64,000 nt of DNA from positions 1-64,000 of the forward strand of contig NZ_RLII01000012.1 of NCBI RefSeq assembly GCF_004102745.1. Reading direction: 5' to 3'. The notes beneath the pieces are model-generated. The model did no database searches. It had not been told where the DNA came from and was given only the letters and a program-made list of their open reading frames with translations. The translations under genes and the position numbers were made by a program. Below, piece by piece: positions 45,116-53,012 of this stretch (the first letter of the stretch is position 1; the number at the start of each line of letters is the position of its first letter). The DNA comes from Acetivibrio mesophilus. Lineage in GTDB: Bacteria; Bacillota; Clostridia; Acetivibrionales; Acetivibrionaceae.

Positions 45116-45178
45116 GTACAGGGGATGGCATTTTATCTATTAGGCGCCCATATAGATAAATTGCCATTATCTCTGTAC
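45116..45178 (-). repeat. Long 5'-terminal hairpin of the flagellin mRNA
   Basis: GTACAG pairs with CTGTAC, ATGGCA with TGCCAT, and TTTATCTAT with ATAGATAAA, with small bulges and a GC-rich loop. The hairpin begins about 7 bases after the sigma-D -10 element, so it would sit at the extreme 5' end of the transcript, where such structures protect messages from 5' decay. Confidence 0.7.
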
Positions 45179-45185
45179 ATGATAT

Positions 45186-45213
45186 TTATCGGATAAAATC
45201 AAATTCTACTTTA
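45186..45213 (-). promoter_or_regulatory. Sigma-D (FliA-type) promoter of the flagellin genes
   Basis: TAAA, a 16-base spacer and TCCGATAA on the minus strand match the flagellar sigma factor consensus and are the same as at 26668-26695. Confidence 0.85.
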
Positions 45214-45256
45214 ATAGATTTGCTTATTTTTTTATGGGAAATTTATGAATTGTACG

Positions 45257-45298
45257 AACCAAGAGGCTAAATAAAAAAAGTGGCTTCGCCACCACTTC
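45257..45298 (-). terminator. Terminator after csrA with an edge of the dispersed element
   Basis: On the minus strand AAGTGG pairs with CCACTT and is followed by seven T, 26 bases after the csrA stop. The T-tract is followed by ATTTAGCCTCTTGG, the same nine- to ten-base edge that begins the dispersed element elsewhere. The remainder of the element is absent. Confidence 0.75.
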
Positions 45299-45324
45299 GT
45301 CAAAACCGTATTCTCCAATAACTA

Positions 45325-45540
45325 CTATTTCAATAAATCCTTTAAGTCCACGCTCTTAATCTCTGCCGCCTTTTTGTTCTCAGCCTGTATCTCCAGGAAT
45401 ATCTCTTTCCTGTAAATAGATACACTCTTTGGCGCGTTAATACCGATACGCACCTGCTCCCCTTGAACATCGACAATAGTAATCTCAATATTATCATTTA
45501 TAACTATAGATTCATTTTTCTTTCTTGTCAGAACCAGCAC
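45325..45540 (-). CDS. csrA: Carbon storage regulator CsrA
   Basis: This small RNA-binding protein represses translation by binding GGA-containing hairpins. The GTG at 45540 gives 71 residues and the canonical start [13 protein letters not shown]; it has GGAGG at 9 bases. An ATG two codons upstream is only 3 bases from that site. The RNA-binding stretch [19 protein letters not shown] is intact. It overlaps fliW, whose product antagonises it, and the flagellin genes with matching hairpins follow. These form the FliW-CsrA-flagellin feedback loop known from Bacillus. Confidence 0.95.
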   Translation of the reverse strand: MLVLTRKKNESIVINDNIEITIVDVQGEQVRIGINAPKSVSIYRKEIFLEIQAENKKAAEIKSVDLKDLLK

Positions 45541-45991
45541 CCACATTTACCTCCTGTCTACGGAGCTCTTCTACTATATAGTGTCTCACACTATATCTAT
45601 CTGTGTCAAGGACAACCTGCATACCTTTATTATTTTTTGTGTTTATAATCACTGGAGCCTTCAAATTCATAGTCATCTTTGAAATATCTTCCGGAACGAC
45701 AACTATCGAAAGAACCATCACATCTTCAATATTTTCAATATTGAGACCGTCAACAGCCTCCCCGGGTATCTCAATATCATAATCCTTCAAAATAAGAAAA
45801 GGATTGACCACTGCAAAAGCAAGCTGTCCGTCATCAACATTCTGAAGCCATCTAAACGGTGAAGCCTCATCTCCATCATACAATACTATATATCGCTTCA
45901 AGTCTTCAAATCCGGGTATTCCATCCTTGAAATCAATAATTTTACTCTCATCAATATCTATTTCCCCAAAATGTTTGGTTTTAAGAAGCAT
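45512..45991 (-). CDS. fliW: Flagellar assembly factor FliW
   Basis: FliW binds either flagellin or CsrA and so couples free flagellin to flagellin translation. The start at 45991 has GGAGGAG upstream, giving 159 residues. Typical motifs are [38 protein letters not shown] and an [17 protein letters not shown]-terminus. It overlaps csrA by 29 bases, so the two are made together. Confidence 0.95.
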   Translation of the reverse strand: MLLKTKHFGEIDIDESKIIDFKDGIPGFEDLKRYIVLYDGDEASPFRWLQNVDDGQLAFAVVNPFLILKDYDIEIPGEAVDGLNIENIEDVMVLSIVVVPEDISKMTMNLKAPVIINTKNNKGMQVVLDTDRYSVRHYIVEELRRQEVNVGAGSDKKEK

Positions 45992-46018
45992 TTTATCTCC
46001 TCCATATATCATTACAGT

Positions 46019-46597
46019 TTATACATATGTATTTATTTTATTCTCAACATAGTCAAATTTTATTGATGCATATTGGGATAAAAATATTTTTATATTTTCA
46101 GGAGTATAATTCAAATTAAACCGTGCTGGAACAAAAGTACTTTCAACACCATTATGAATGACTGTCCAGTAGTTTTTCTCAAAATCAATTTCCAATTCTC
46201 CGGTTACAGTGACTTCAGGACTCGCTTTGGGAATGGCATCAATATCAAATTCCCGCACAGTGTAAGAATCCCTCTTTGCAATCTCAGGAATCAGATTTCC
46301 TCCATTTTCAATAGCAGCCATGGCATCCCCATCGTCCGCCACTTTCCCAATATGTTCCAGAGCATGTCGATGCCCTCTTTGAGATATTTCCCTTCTCAAA
46401 TCCAGATGGTTCTTGAGCCCAGCACTTGCAAAAGCTTCATACTGATCAATCTGCACTTTCGGAAACTCAGCTTCTATGTTCACTTTTGCATGATTCTGGT
46501 GAAGATTTAGTTGGGCATCTCGAGACTCTATATCAAGTCTGGAATAAATTCTGTCAATTCCGATTTTAGCATAGGTTTGTGATATAATAAGACCCAT
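46019..46597 (-). CDS. DUF6470 flagellar-locus protein (YviE-like)
   Basis: The 192-residue protein starts with MGLIISQTYAKIGIDRI and has an ISQRGHRHALEHIGKVADDGDAM-type centre (split here by position, about 75-95). Its layout matches DUF6470, the family of Bacillus YviE. The gene usually lies between flgL and fliW, as here. Function is unknown; it is soluble with no signal peptide. It lies 28 bases before fliW and is surely in the same transcript. Confidence 0.82.
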   Translation of the reverse strand: MGLIISQTYAKIGIDRIYSRLDIESRDAQLNLHQNHAKVNIEAEFPKVQIDQYEAFASAGLKNHLDLRREISQRGHRHALEHIGKVADDGDAMAAIENGGNLIPEIAKRDSYTVREFDIDAIPKASPEVTVTGELEIDFEKNYWTVIHNGVESTFVPARFNLNYTPENIKIFLSQYASIKFDYVENKINTYV

Positions 46598-46648
46598 ATT
46601 ACCACCTACTTTAAACCTATATTAATCCAGTACAATACATTTCACGTC

Positions 46649-47560
46649 TTATCTTAAAAAGTCGACAAGGGAAGTTTGTATTATTCTGGCTCCACCGGAT
46701 AATGACGCCCTATAAACATTTTCTTCACTCTTTAGAAGCAATATGTTCTCAGCCTCATCAACGTCCTCATTTTCACTCATAAGCTTTTTAAAATTGAGCG
46801 AATCAATATCAAGTCTGTCGGAAGTCAACTCAAGACGATTATATCTTGCACCCACATCTGCCCTTATTCGGAGCACATGGTTAAAATTATTATCAATATT
46901 TGCTATTGCATCACTTATCAGATCATGATCCCCTGAGTTTAGTGCAGCCATAAAATCTTCAAAGTCCTGAATGAGCTGACCCTTTGTACCAATAGTGGTA
47001 TTATTTCCGGCATTAAATAGGTCTCCTCCTGTTACATTTATATTTATGCTGTCACTGATACCTATCTGATAAATTATTGCTTCGGTATTATTTACAGCCA
47101 CATTAAAGTTTCCATCATCATCCATTAGCTTGGTATCTGTTTTAAAACCGGAAAATACGTATCTTCCTGCATATGTTGAGTTCCCTAGCTTAATCAACTG
47201 GTTTTTCAGTTGTTCTACCTCTTGCTGTATTTTTTTTGTATCATCCGCAGTGGTAGTACCACTACTGCTTGCCTGCACAGCCAGCTCCCTCGCCCTTTGC
47301 AATATATCTCCTACGTTGGTAATTGCCGACTCGGTAATTTCCAACCAAGAGAGAGCATCCTTTACATTTGTTTTATATTGCTCTATCTGAGCCACATCGG
47401 TACGAAGCTTTAATGCCCGGGCTGCAACTACCGGGTCATCTGAAGGCACTGTAATCTTCTTGCCGGAAGCCAACTTCTGCTGGTACTTATCCATCCTTAT
47501 CAGGTTTTTGCCAATATGATTAATCATATTGTTTACAAGTATATTATTGGTTATCCTCAT
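46649..47560 (-). CDS. flgL: Hook-filament junction protein FlgL
   Basis: The start at 47560 has GGAGGGG upstream and gives 303 residues. FlgL (HAP3) joins the hook-associated FlgK to the filament. The flagellin-like N-terminus (RITNNILVNNMINHIGKNL), GKKITVPSDDPVVAARALKL and the YAGRYVFSGFKTDTKL motif are characteristic. It follows the two flgK-like genes by 39 bases. Confidence 0.94.
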   Translation of the reverse strand: MRITNNILVNNMINHIGKNLIRMDKYQQKLASGKKITVPSDDPVVAARALKLRTDVAQIEQYKTNVKDALSWLEITESAITNVGDILQRARELAVQASSSGTTTADDTKKIQQEVEQLKNQLIKLGNSTYAGRYVFSGFKTDTKLMDDDGNFNVAVNNTEAIIYQIGISDSININVTGGDLFNAGNNTTIGTKGQLIQDFEDFMAALNSGDHDLISDAIANIDNNFNHVLRIRADVGARYNRLELTSDRLDIDSLNFKKLMSENEDVDEAENILLLKSEENVYRASLSGGARIIQTSLVDFLR

Positions 47561-47599
47561 ATTACCCCTCCACACTGTATGGATTAAATATCATTAATT

Positions 47600-49159
47600 C
47601 TACAGTCCAACTCTGTTAATTAGTATATCGTAAACCTCTGCCATTGTATTTATCATTTGTGCAGCTGCCGAATAAGCCTGGTAGTGCTTTACCAGATTCG
47701 CTACTTCCTCGTCCATGGACACCCCTGAGTCAGATAACCTCTGATTTGTAATCTGATTGACCATATTTTTATGGTTTGACGAGAGCCTGATAGTCTGTTG
47801 GGAGTCTATCGCAAGAGTAGCAATTACAGACTTCATAAAATCCTCCGGCGCACCCTCTTTGAACATATGAACATTGTTTCTCATTTTTATGATACTGTTT
47901 ATATTCTCAATATTTCCAATCTCGCCCGTAGTATCAGAAGTAGCAATATTCCTAGGATCATCAATAATATCACTGCTTACAGTAAAATTTTTAGCAGTCA
48001 TTTTTTCATAGCAGGCATCAATGTCTCCAGCAGCCATAAAATCAGCACTGGATACAGGTTTGTTGTCTGTACCGAACATGGTAAAAAATCTTATTCCTGT
48101 ATTTCCGTTAGTACCATATCCATGGGCATGACCTGCTACATTTTCGTGCCCCACTATTCCTTCGTTAAATGCCTTTGCAAATGTCCTGACATACTCATTC
48201 AACTTCTTTATGTAAAAGGGTATGCCTTTATATTTTGGACTGCCATTCTCCCCGTCATTTCCATCCCTTACATCAAGAAGTCCGCGCAGCTCTCCGCCTC
48301 TAACACTAAGGCTGTTGCCATCTTCCCACTCCACCTCGTACAGGTTTGGGATATCCTCATTTTCATTCAGTTTATCGGCCCTTTGTCTGATACTGAGCTT
48401 ATTGAGGTCAAAATTATCGACAAAAGCCTTTCCACTGATTGTAATCACCATACGCTTATCATCTCTGCCATTGGGGAGTTTGCCCACCACTATTTCATTA
48501 ACATCTATATTTACAAGACCAGAAAGACTGTCAATCAAAACTGTCCTTTGATCTCTTAGGTCATTTGCCGTATTGCCGTCCAGCTCAGAATTGTATATTT
48601 GCCTGTTCAACTGAGCAATCTGAGATCCCAGTGAATTTATCTCAGTAACAATTGTCTTAACCTGGTTGTTTATGTCAAACTGAAGTTCTTCAAAATGGGA
48701 TGCAATATTGTTAAAGTAGCGTGCCAAGGTTACTCCCTGTTCTTTTACCAAAGCTCTTACCGCATCGCTACCCGGATCCTTTGCAAGCTCCTGAAGAGAA
48801 TTGTAAAAGCTGTTCATCACAGCATTAAAGCCGCTGTCCGATGGTTCATTAAATGTTACCTCCATATCGGCAAGAAGGGACTTTTTGGCTTTCCATTCTC
48901 CATAAGAAACATTTTCGCTCCAGTACTTATAATCCAGATATTCATCCCTTATTCTCTCAATGGAACGTACTTCCGAACCCGTCCCAAGCATACCGGTTCC
49001 ATTAAACAACGATATGGGATTCGATGCTGACTGAACCGCTACCTGTCGGGAATACCCCGGTGTATTGATATTATTAATATTGTGATTTATCACATCCATA
49101 TTTCTTTGGGCTGTATACAATCCCCTTACTGCTACATTAAATCCAAAGAAGCTTGCCAT
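47600..49159 (-). CDS. flgK: Hook-associated protein FlgK, second copy
   Basis: The 519-residue protein has the FlgK N-terminus (FFGFNVAVRGLYTAQRN, NHNINNINTPGYSRQ), a central FNEPSDSGFNAVMNSFYNSL segment and the C-terminal end EEVANLVKHYQAYSAAAQMI. It forms part of the hook-filament junction. It directly follows a different flgK gene with a 6-base gap. The two are only distantly similar in the centre, so this is an old duplication. Confidence 0.9.
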   Translation of the reverse strand: MASFFGFNVAVRGLYTAQRNMDVINHNINNINTPGYSRQVAVQSASNPISLFNGTGMLGTGSEVRSIERIRDEYLDYKYWSENVSYGEWKAKKSLLADMEVTFNEPSDSGFNAVMNSFYNSLQELAKDPGSDAVRALVKEQGVTLARYFNNIASHFEELQFDINNQVKTIVTEINSLGSQIAQLNRQIYNSELDGNTANDLRDQRTVLIDSLSGLVNIDVNEIVVGKLPNGRDDKRMVITISGKAFVDNFDLNKLSIRQRADKLNENEDIPNLYEVEWEDGNSLSVRGGELRGLLDVRDGNDGENGSPKYKGIPFYIKKLNEYVRTFAKAFNEGIVGHENVAGHAHGYGTNGNTGIRFFTMFGTDNKPVSSADFMAAGDIDACYEKMTAKNFTVSSDIIDDPRNIATSDTTGEIGNIENINSIIKMRNNVHMFKEGAPEDFMKSVIATLAIDSQQTIRLSSNHKNMVNQITNQRLSDSGVSMDEEVANLVKHYQAYSAAAQMINTMAEVYDILINRVGL

Positions 49160-49165
49160 ATCTCA

Positions 49166-50635
49166 TCACCTACCTACCAATCCCATTTTTGTAATAATTG
49201 TTTCCAACATATCATCTATAACGTTCATTGTCCTGGATGAAGCGCTGTAAGCAAATTTGTACTTCATCATATAAGACATTTCTTCATCCATGGAAACTCC
49301 CATAATTGATTGTCTTTGCGAATCCGCCGAAGCCACGAGAGTCTTCTGGTTTTCGGCTGTCCTTTCCGCCTCAGATCCGCCAGTACCCACAATGAGTATT
49401 ATGGTTTGATAATAGTCATCTAAACTTACAACACCACTTGTATCGGTAATTGCTCGAACATCCCTCAAATTTGCAATGGCCAGTGCTATAGTGTTGTCGC
49501 CGCTAGCTCCGCTTTGAGATGCAACAATATTATCAAGGTCCACAAGGTTGTCATTCAGCTTTATATTTCCCATTTCCAATGGATACGCAGGATTTATTGC
49601 TGTAAAAAAATCCTCTCCGTCAGAAGGCGGAACCCCTAGAGTCTTACCGCTTTTATGGAGATCATTCACCTGGGTAACCAGTGAATTAACAAGTACATTG
49701 AGCCGCATTTTCAAGTCAGATACAATATTTACCGAGCTCGCAACTGCCGTTGAGGTAGGGTCAGTAATCCCTTCAATCGAGCCAGAAACATCTCCTCTTG
49801 ACTCCATAAGTCCTTTGAGAATACCGCCTCTTATGGGGATTTCGATATCCATTCCTTCAATTTGAGGCACATAAAACATTTTGTTTGTTGCGCTCTTTCC
49901 TGCAACAAGGTTCATGTGCTCACCCTTTGATACTAGAAAATATCCCCCAAGGGTTACCTCTACATCACCGTTCTGCTTCTCAGTGAATTCAAAATTTGCA
50001 ATCTTTGAAAGGTTGTCCAGCAGCAAATTTCTCTGGTCTCGGTAGTCATTTGCATTGTCCCCGCAAACTTCTTCCTGCATTATTTTAACGTTTAAGTCCG
50101 CTATTTGACTTGTTATTATATTTATCTCTTTTATTCTCACCAATATTTCTTGGTTAAGGTCCTCTTGCAACTTGTCCAGCTGGGAACCCAAATGATTTAT
50201 TTGATGTACAAGAGCTTCTGCTCTCTGTCTCACCAAAGCCCTTACAGTAAGGCTATCCGGTTCCTTCGAAAGCTCCTGCCATGAATCCCAGAACTGATTT
50301 AAAACGTTTTGCAATCCATCTCCCATAGGATCTCCAAGAATGGTCTGAACCTCTTGAAAGGTTTTGCTTCTTGTCTCCCAGTATCCAAAGCTAGTATTCT
50401 CATTTCTATAAATATTGTCTAAAAACAGATGTCTTATCTGCCTGGTTTCTTGAATGCTTGCACCAAGCCCAAGCTGATAATTTACACAATTCTGATATGG
50501 ACCTGTAGTAATCATTGCCTGCTGCCGCGCATAGCCTTTTGTATTTACGTTGGAAATATTATGCCCGGTTACTGACAAAGCACGCTCGTTTACATGCATT
50601 CCGGATCTTGCAATTTCTAAGCCAGCGAAACCCAA
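49166..50635 (-). CDS. flgK: Hook-associated protein FlgK, first copy
   Basis: The 489-residue protein also has full FlgK features: GLEIARSGMHVNERALSVTG, NISNVNTKGYARQ, LNQFWDSWQELSKEPDS and a C-terminus VSMDEEMSYMMKYKFAYSAS. This form resembles the usual clostridial FlgK more closely than the second copy does. It follows the flgN-like gene by 19 bases. Having two complete FlgK-like proteins suggests a two-part junction or alternative hooks. Confidence 0.9.
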   Translation of the reverse strand: MGFAGLEIARSGMHVNERALSVTGHNISNVNTKGYARQQAMITTGPYQNCVNYQLGLGASIQETRQIRHLFLDNIYRNENTSFGYWETRSKTFQEVQTILGDPMGDGLQNVLNQFWDSWQELSKEPDSLTVRALVRQRAEALVHQINHLGSQLDKLQEDLNQEILVRIKEINIITSQIADLNVKIMQEEVCGDNANDYRDQRNLLLDNLSKIANFEFTEKQNGDVEVTLGGYFLVSKGEHMNLVAGKSATNKMFYVPQIEGMDIEIPIRGGILKGLMESRGDVSGSIEGITDPTSTAVASSVNIVSDLKMRLNVLVNSLVTQVNDLHKSGKTLGVPPSDGEDFFTAINPAYPLEMGNIKLNDNLVDLDNIVASQSGASGDNTIALAIANLRDVRAITDTSGVVSLDDYYQTIILIVGTGGSEAERTAENQKTLVASADSQRQSIMGVSMDEEMSYMMKYKFAYSASSRTMNVIDDMLETIITKMGLVGR

Positions 50636-50654
50636 ATATATCGCCTCCAGACGC

Positions 50655-51155
50655 TTATAATTTTATATCAAAGTAGTTCTTTTTCTTGTTATCGGCCACT
50701 TGCCCTGCTTTGCTGTAATTATTTCCTTCCGCACTAATACTGGATAAAATATTTATCGAAAAATCAATGAAATCAATTGAGTTCTTTATTAATTTGGAAT
50801 TAATTTCATTGATATTCTTAATTTCCCCAATAATCGAAGATAGATATTCTTTGTGTTCCTTAAGCCTATCAGCCTGCTTTTTGTCCACATGTTTTTCCAA
50901 CTCCGATACCGTCATTTCCGAAGGATTAACTCCAATGGCATCAGATATTTCAGCCACAAGACTTTCCCTAGATTCTTCCAGCTTTCCAATTTTAAATATT
51001 AGGGATTGCTCCAGATTTGTAATATTCTCAAGCTCATTAACTTTCCCTTTAACAATTACATCGGTTTTATTCTTCGAAATTTCAAGAATGTCTTCATATA
51101 TTTTTGATTCCTGCAAAAGTACATCCATTAAATCATTTATCAACTGGTCGTTCAT
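50655..51155 (-). CDS. flgN: FlgN-family flagellar chaperone
   Basis: The start at 51155 (MNDQLINDLMDVLLQESKIYE) has AAAGGGG 10 bases upstream and gives 166 residues; a GTG 3 codons upstream is too close to that site. The all-helical coiled protein matches FlgN in size, sequence pattern and position between flgM and flgK. FlgN holds FlgK and FlgL for export. Confidence 0.88.
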   Translation of the reverse strand: MNDQLINDLMDVLLQESKIYEDILEISKNKTDVIVKGKVNELENITNLEQSLIFKIGKLEESRESLVAEISDAIGVNPSEMTVSELEKHVDKKQADRLKEHKEYLSSIIGEIKNINEINSKLIKNSIDFIDFSINILSSISAEGNNYSKAGQVADNKKKNYFDIKL

Positions 51156-51280
51156 ATTGTACACACCCCTTTGGTCTGTAAATCGTTGAATTCATACATT
51201 TTGCATAAGAGCCTGAATAAATTTATTGCGGGACAACTCGGAACTTCCTTTCCTAATTACCCCGCAAACACCAAATCATC

Positions 51281-51568
51281 CTAAGCCTTTCCGTCTATTA
51301 TTGACTTTAGAATCTTATCTGCGATATCCTCTTCTGTGACTTTGTAAGCACCCGTTTCAAGCTTTTGTGTCAATTCCTCCACTCTGTCCTTTCGTATGTC
51401 CGGTATGTCTTTTAATGCTTTCATTGCTGTCTGAATGTCTTTTGCCTGATTTGAAATGGATACTACATCTTTTTTCCCAGTCACATTATCTGTCTTCTCC
51501 ATCTTGCTTATGTTTCTGCGGCTATCATAAATGCCCGAAACCTTTGGGACCCCCTCCCAGATTTTCAT
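51281..51568 (-). CDS. flgM: Anti-sigma factor FlgM
   Basis: FlgM binds the flagellar sigma factor until it is exported through the finished hook. From the ATG at 51568 the protein has 95 residues. The C-terminal half (VVSISNQAKDIQTAMKAL, RVEELTQKLETGAYKV, ADKILKSIIDG) is typical FlgM. Its targets here would include the two sigma-D promoters at 26668 and 45186. Confidence 0.93.
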   Translation of the reverse strand: MKIWEGVPKVSGIYDSRRNISKMEKTDNVTGKKDVVSISNQAKDIQTAMKALKDIPDIRKDRVEELTQKLETGAYKVTEEDIADKILKSIIDGKA

Positions 51569-51796
51569 AACTACCACTCACCTTCATAAAAATCTTTCTA
51601 TATTAACACTTAAAGTATTAACTTTATCATTGGTTTCTATATTCTTTCTCTCATTAATAATATCGTCATTTAAAATATTTAATTAATAAATAAATATTAC
51701 TATTATCAAGTACAATATTAAGCTTAATACAGTTGTACAGGACATTAAAACTCTATCGAGTGTATAATATTGTCAACCTAACAGCTTTTAACATTA

Positions 51797-52231
51797 CTAA
51801 TCTGAATTCCATTTATCGTATTTATTTAGGTATTTCATTCCCACTGACTTCTTTTTGCTGGTATCGTCGGGTATCGACTTATTCATTTCTTCTGTAGTGG
51901 ACTTTAATCCGTCGGTAAGCTCCCTGGAGCATTCATTGCAAAACCGTCCTGTATTTATGGATTTGCCGCATCTCTCACACTCTAGTACCACGTTGCCATC
52001 GCCGCCAACAATCTCAAGCCTGCCTTCCCTCAAATAGCCTTTTATTTTCGGCACACTAATTTCCAGCGCATTAGACACCTCAATAATCGAAGCTTTGGGA
52101 TGTTCATAAAGATATTCCTTTACTTTTTTGAATTCCTCATCATCCTGTCTTTTACAATCATGGCAAATAGGCCGACCTCCGATATAGTTGAAAAGCCTAC
52201 CACACCGTCTGCAGTTCCTTACATCCGGCAT
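51797..52231 (-). CDS. YvyF-like flagellar operon protein
   Basis: The start at 52231 has GGAGGAA upstream and gives 144 residues. The N-terminus has two Cys pairs (CRRCGRLF, CHDCKRQ), a helix-turn-helix-like centre (ASIIEVSNALEISVPKIKGYL) and a second zinc-knuckle (CERCGKSI, CNECSREL). This matches the YvyF/TIGR03826 family encoded beside flgM in Bacillus and clostridia; its role is not settled. The gap to flgM is about 230 bases. Confidence 0.85.
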   Translation of the reverse strand: MPDVRNCRRCGRLFNYIGGRPICHDCKRQDDEEFKKVKEYLYEHPKASIIEVSNALEISVPKIKGYLREGRLEIVGGDGNVVLECERCGKSINTGRFCNECSRELTDGLKSTTEEMNKSIPDDTSKKKSVGMKYLNKYDKWNSD

Positions 52232-52341
52232 ACCAATTCCTCCTAGCCTAATAATATCACGAAGTGTCAATCCACAAAGCAGTATCAAATATCCTTGTGA
52301 TATATATTTCGGCATTTTGTCCATAGAATTTAACTATATCC

Positions 52342-53010
52342 CTAATTCCTTCTTCCGGATGCAATAACAGCTGTCACAATTTTTTTAGCTCCTGCCTCTT
52401 TCAACACTCTGCTGCATTCGTTTAATGTCGTACCGGTAGTCAAAATATCATCCACCAGAAACATTGCCCTGCCTTCAACTTTTGATGCATTGGTTACCTT
52501 AAAAGCATCCTTTACGTTTATAAATCTGTCATCCCTCTGCAAAAGGCTCTGACTGTGGGTATTCTTAACCCTTGCCAAAAGCTTGGACTCATTCTTTATT
52601 CCCAGTTCCCGGCTAAGCTGGCGAGCTATAAGGTAAGATTGATTGTATCCACGGCTTCGCTCCCTTTCCGGATGAAGAGGAACGCTTAAAATCATGTCAA
52701 ATTTCTGCCACTGGGTCAATTCCTTTATTCTCTGTGCCAAAAGTCGTGCAAAGGTTCTATAATAAGAAGGCTTGTTATAAAACTTATATCTTCTTATGGC
52801 TTCCTTTATAATACCGCTGTAATCGCATACACAGATAACACTATCATAGTAGTTAAATCTACCTCCCGGATTAATGCTTGCTCCTTCCTTAAAGCTAATC
52901 TGTTCATAGCATTCTTTGCATATTTCTATTTCGGTCTTTGTATTTAAAATCGTCCTGCAGAATATACACTTAGGTGGAAATATGAGATTTATAATCCAGT
53001 TTATCATCAT
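52342..53010 (-). CDS. comF: ComF-family phosphoribosyltransferase-like protein
   Basis: From the ATG at 53010 (2 bases after the recD2 stop) the protein has 222 residues. An N-terminal zinc finger (CIFC, then CKECYE) precedes a phosphoribosyltransferase fold with the signature FLVDDILTTGTTLNEC. ComF takes part in DNA uptake or processing in transformable bacteria; in clostridia the gene is common without known competence. It is coupled to recD2 and precedes the flagellar operon, the same order as in Bacillus. Confidence 0.9.
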   Translation of the reverse strand: MMINWIINLIFPPKCIFCRTILNTKTEIEICKECYEQISFKEGASINPGGRFNYYDSVICVCDYSGIIKEAIRRYKFYNKPSYYRTFARLLAQRIKELTQWQKFDMILSVPLHPERERSRGYNQSYLIARQLSRELGIKNESKLLARVKNTHSQSLLQRDDRFINVKDAFKVTNASKVEGRAMFLVDDILTTGTTLNECSRVLKEAGAKKIVTAVIASGRRN

Positions 53011-53012
53011 CT

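Noticed and set aside
51660-51687. Possible sigma-D promoter upstream of flgM
   Set aside because: GACGATAT resembles the -10 box, but the -35 position reads TTAA or ATTA instead of TAAA, and the region is so AT-rich that chance matches are expected.
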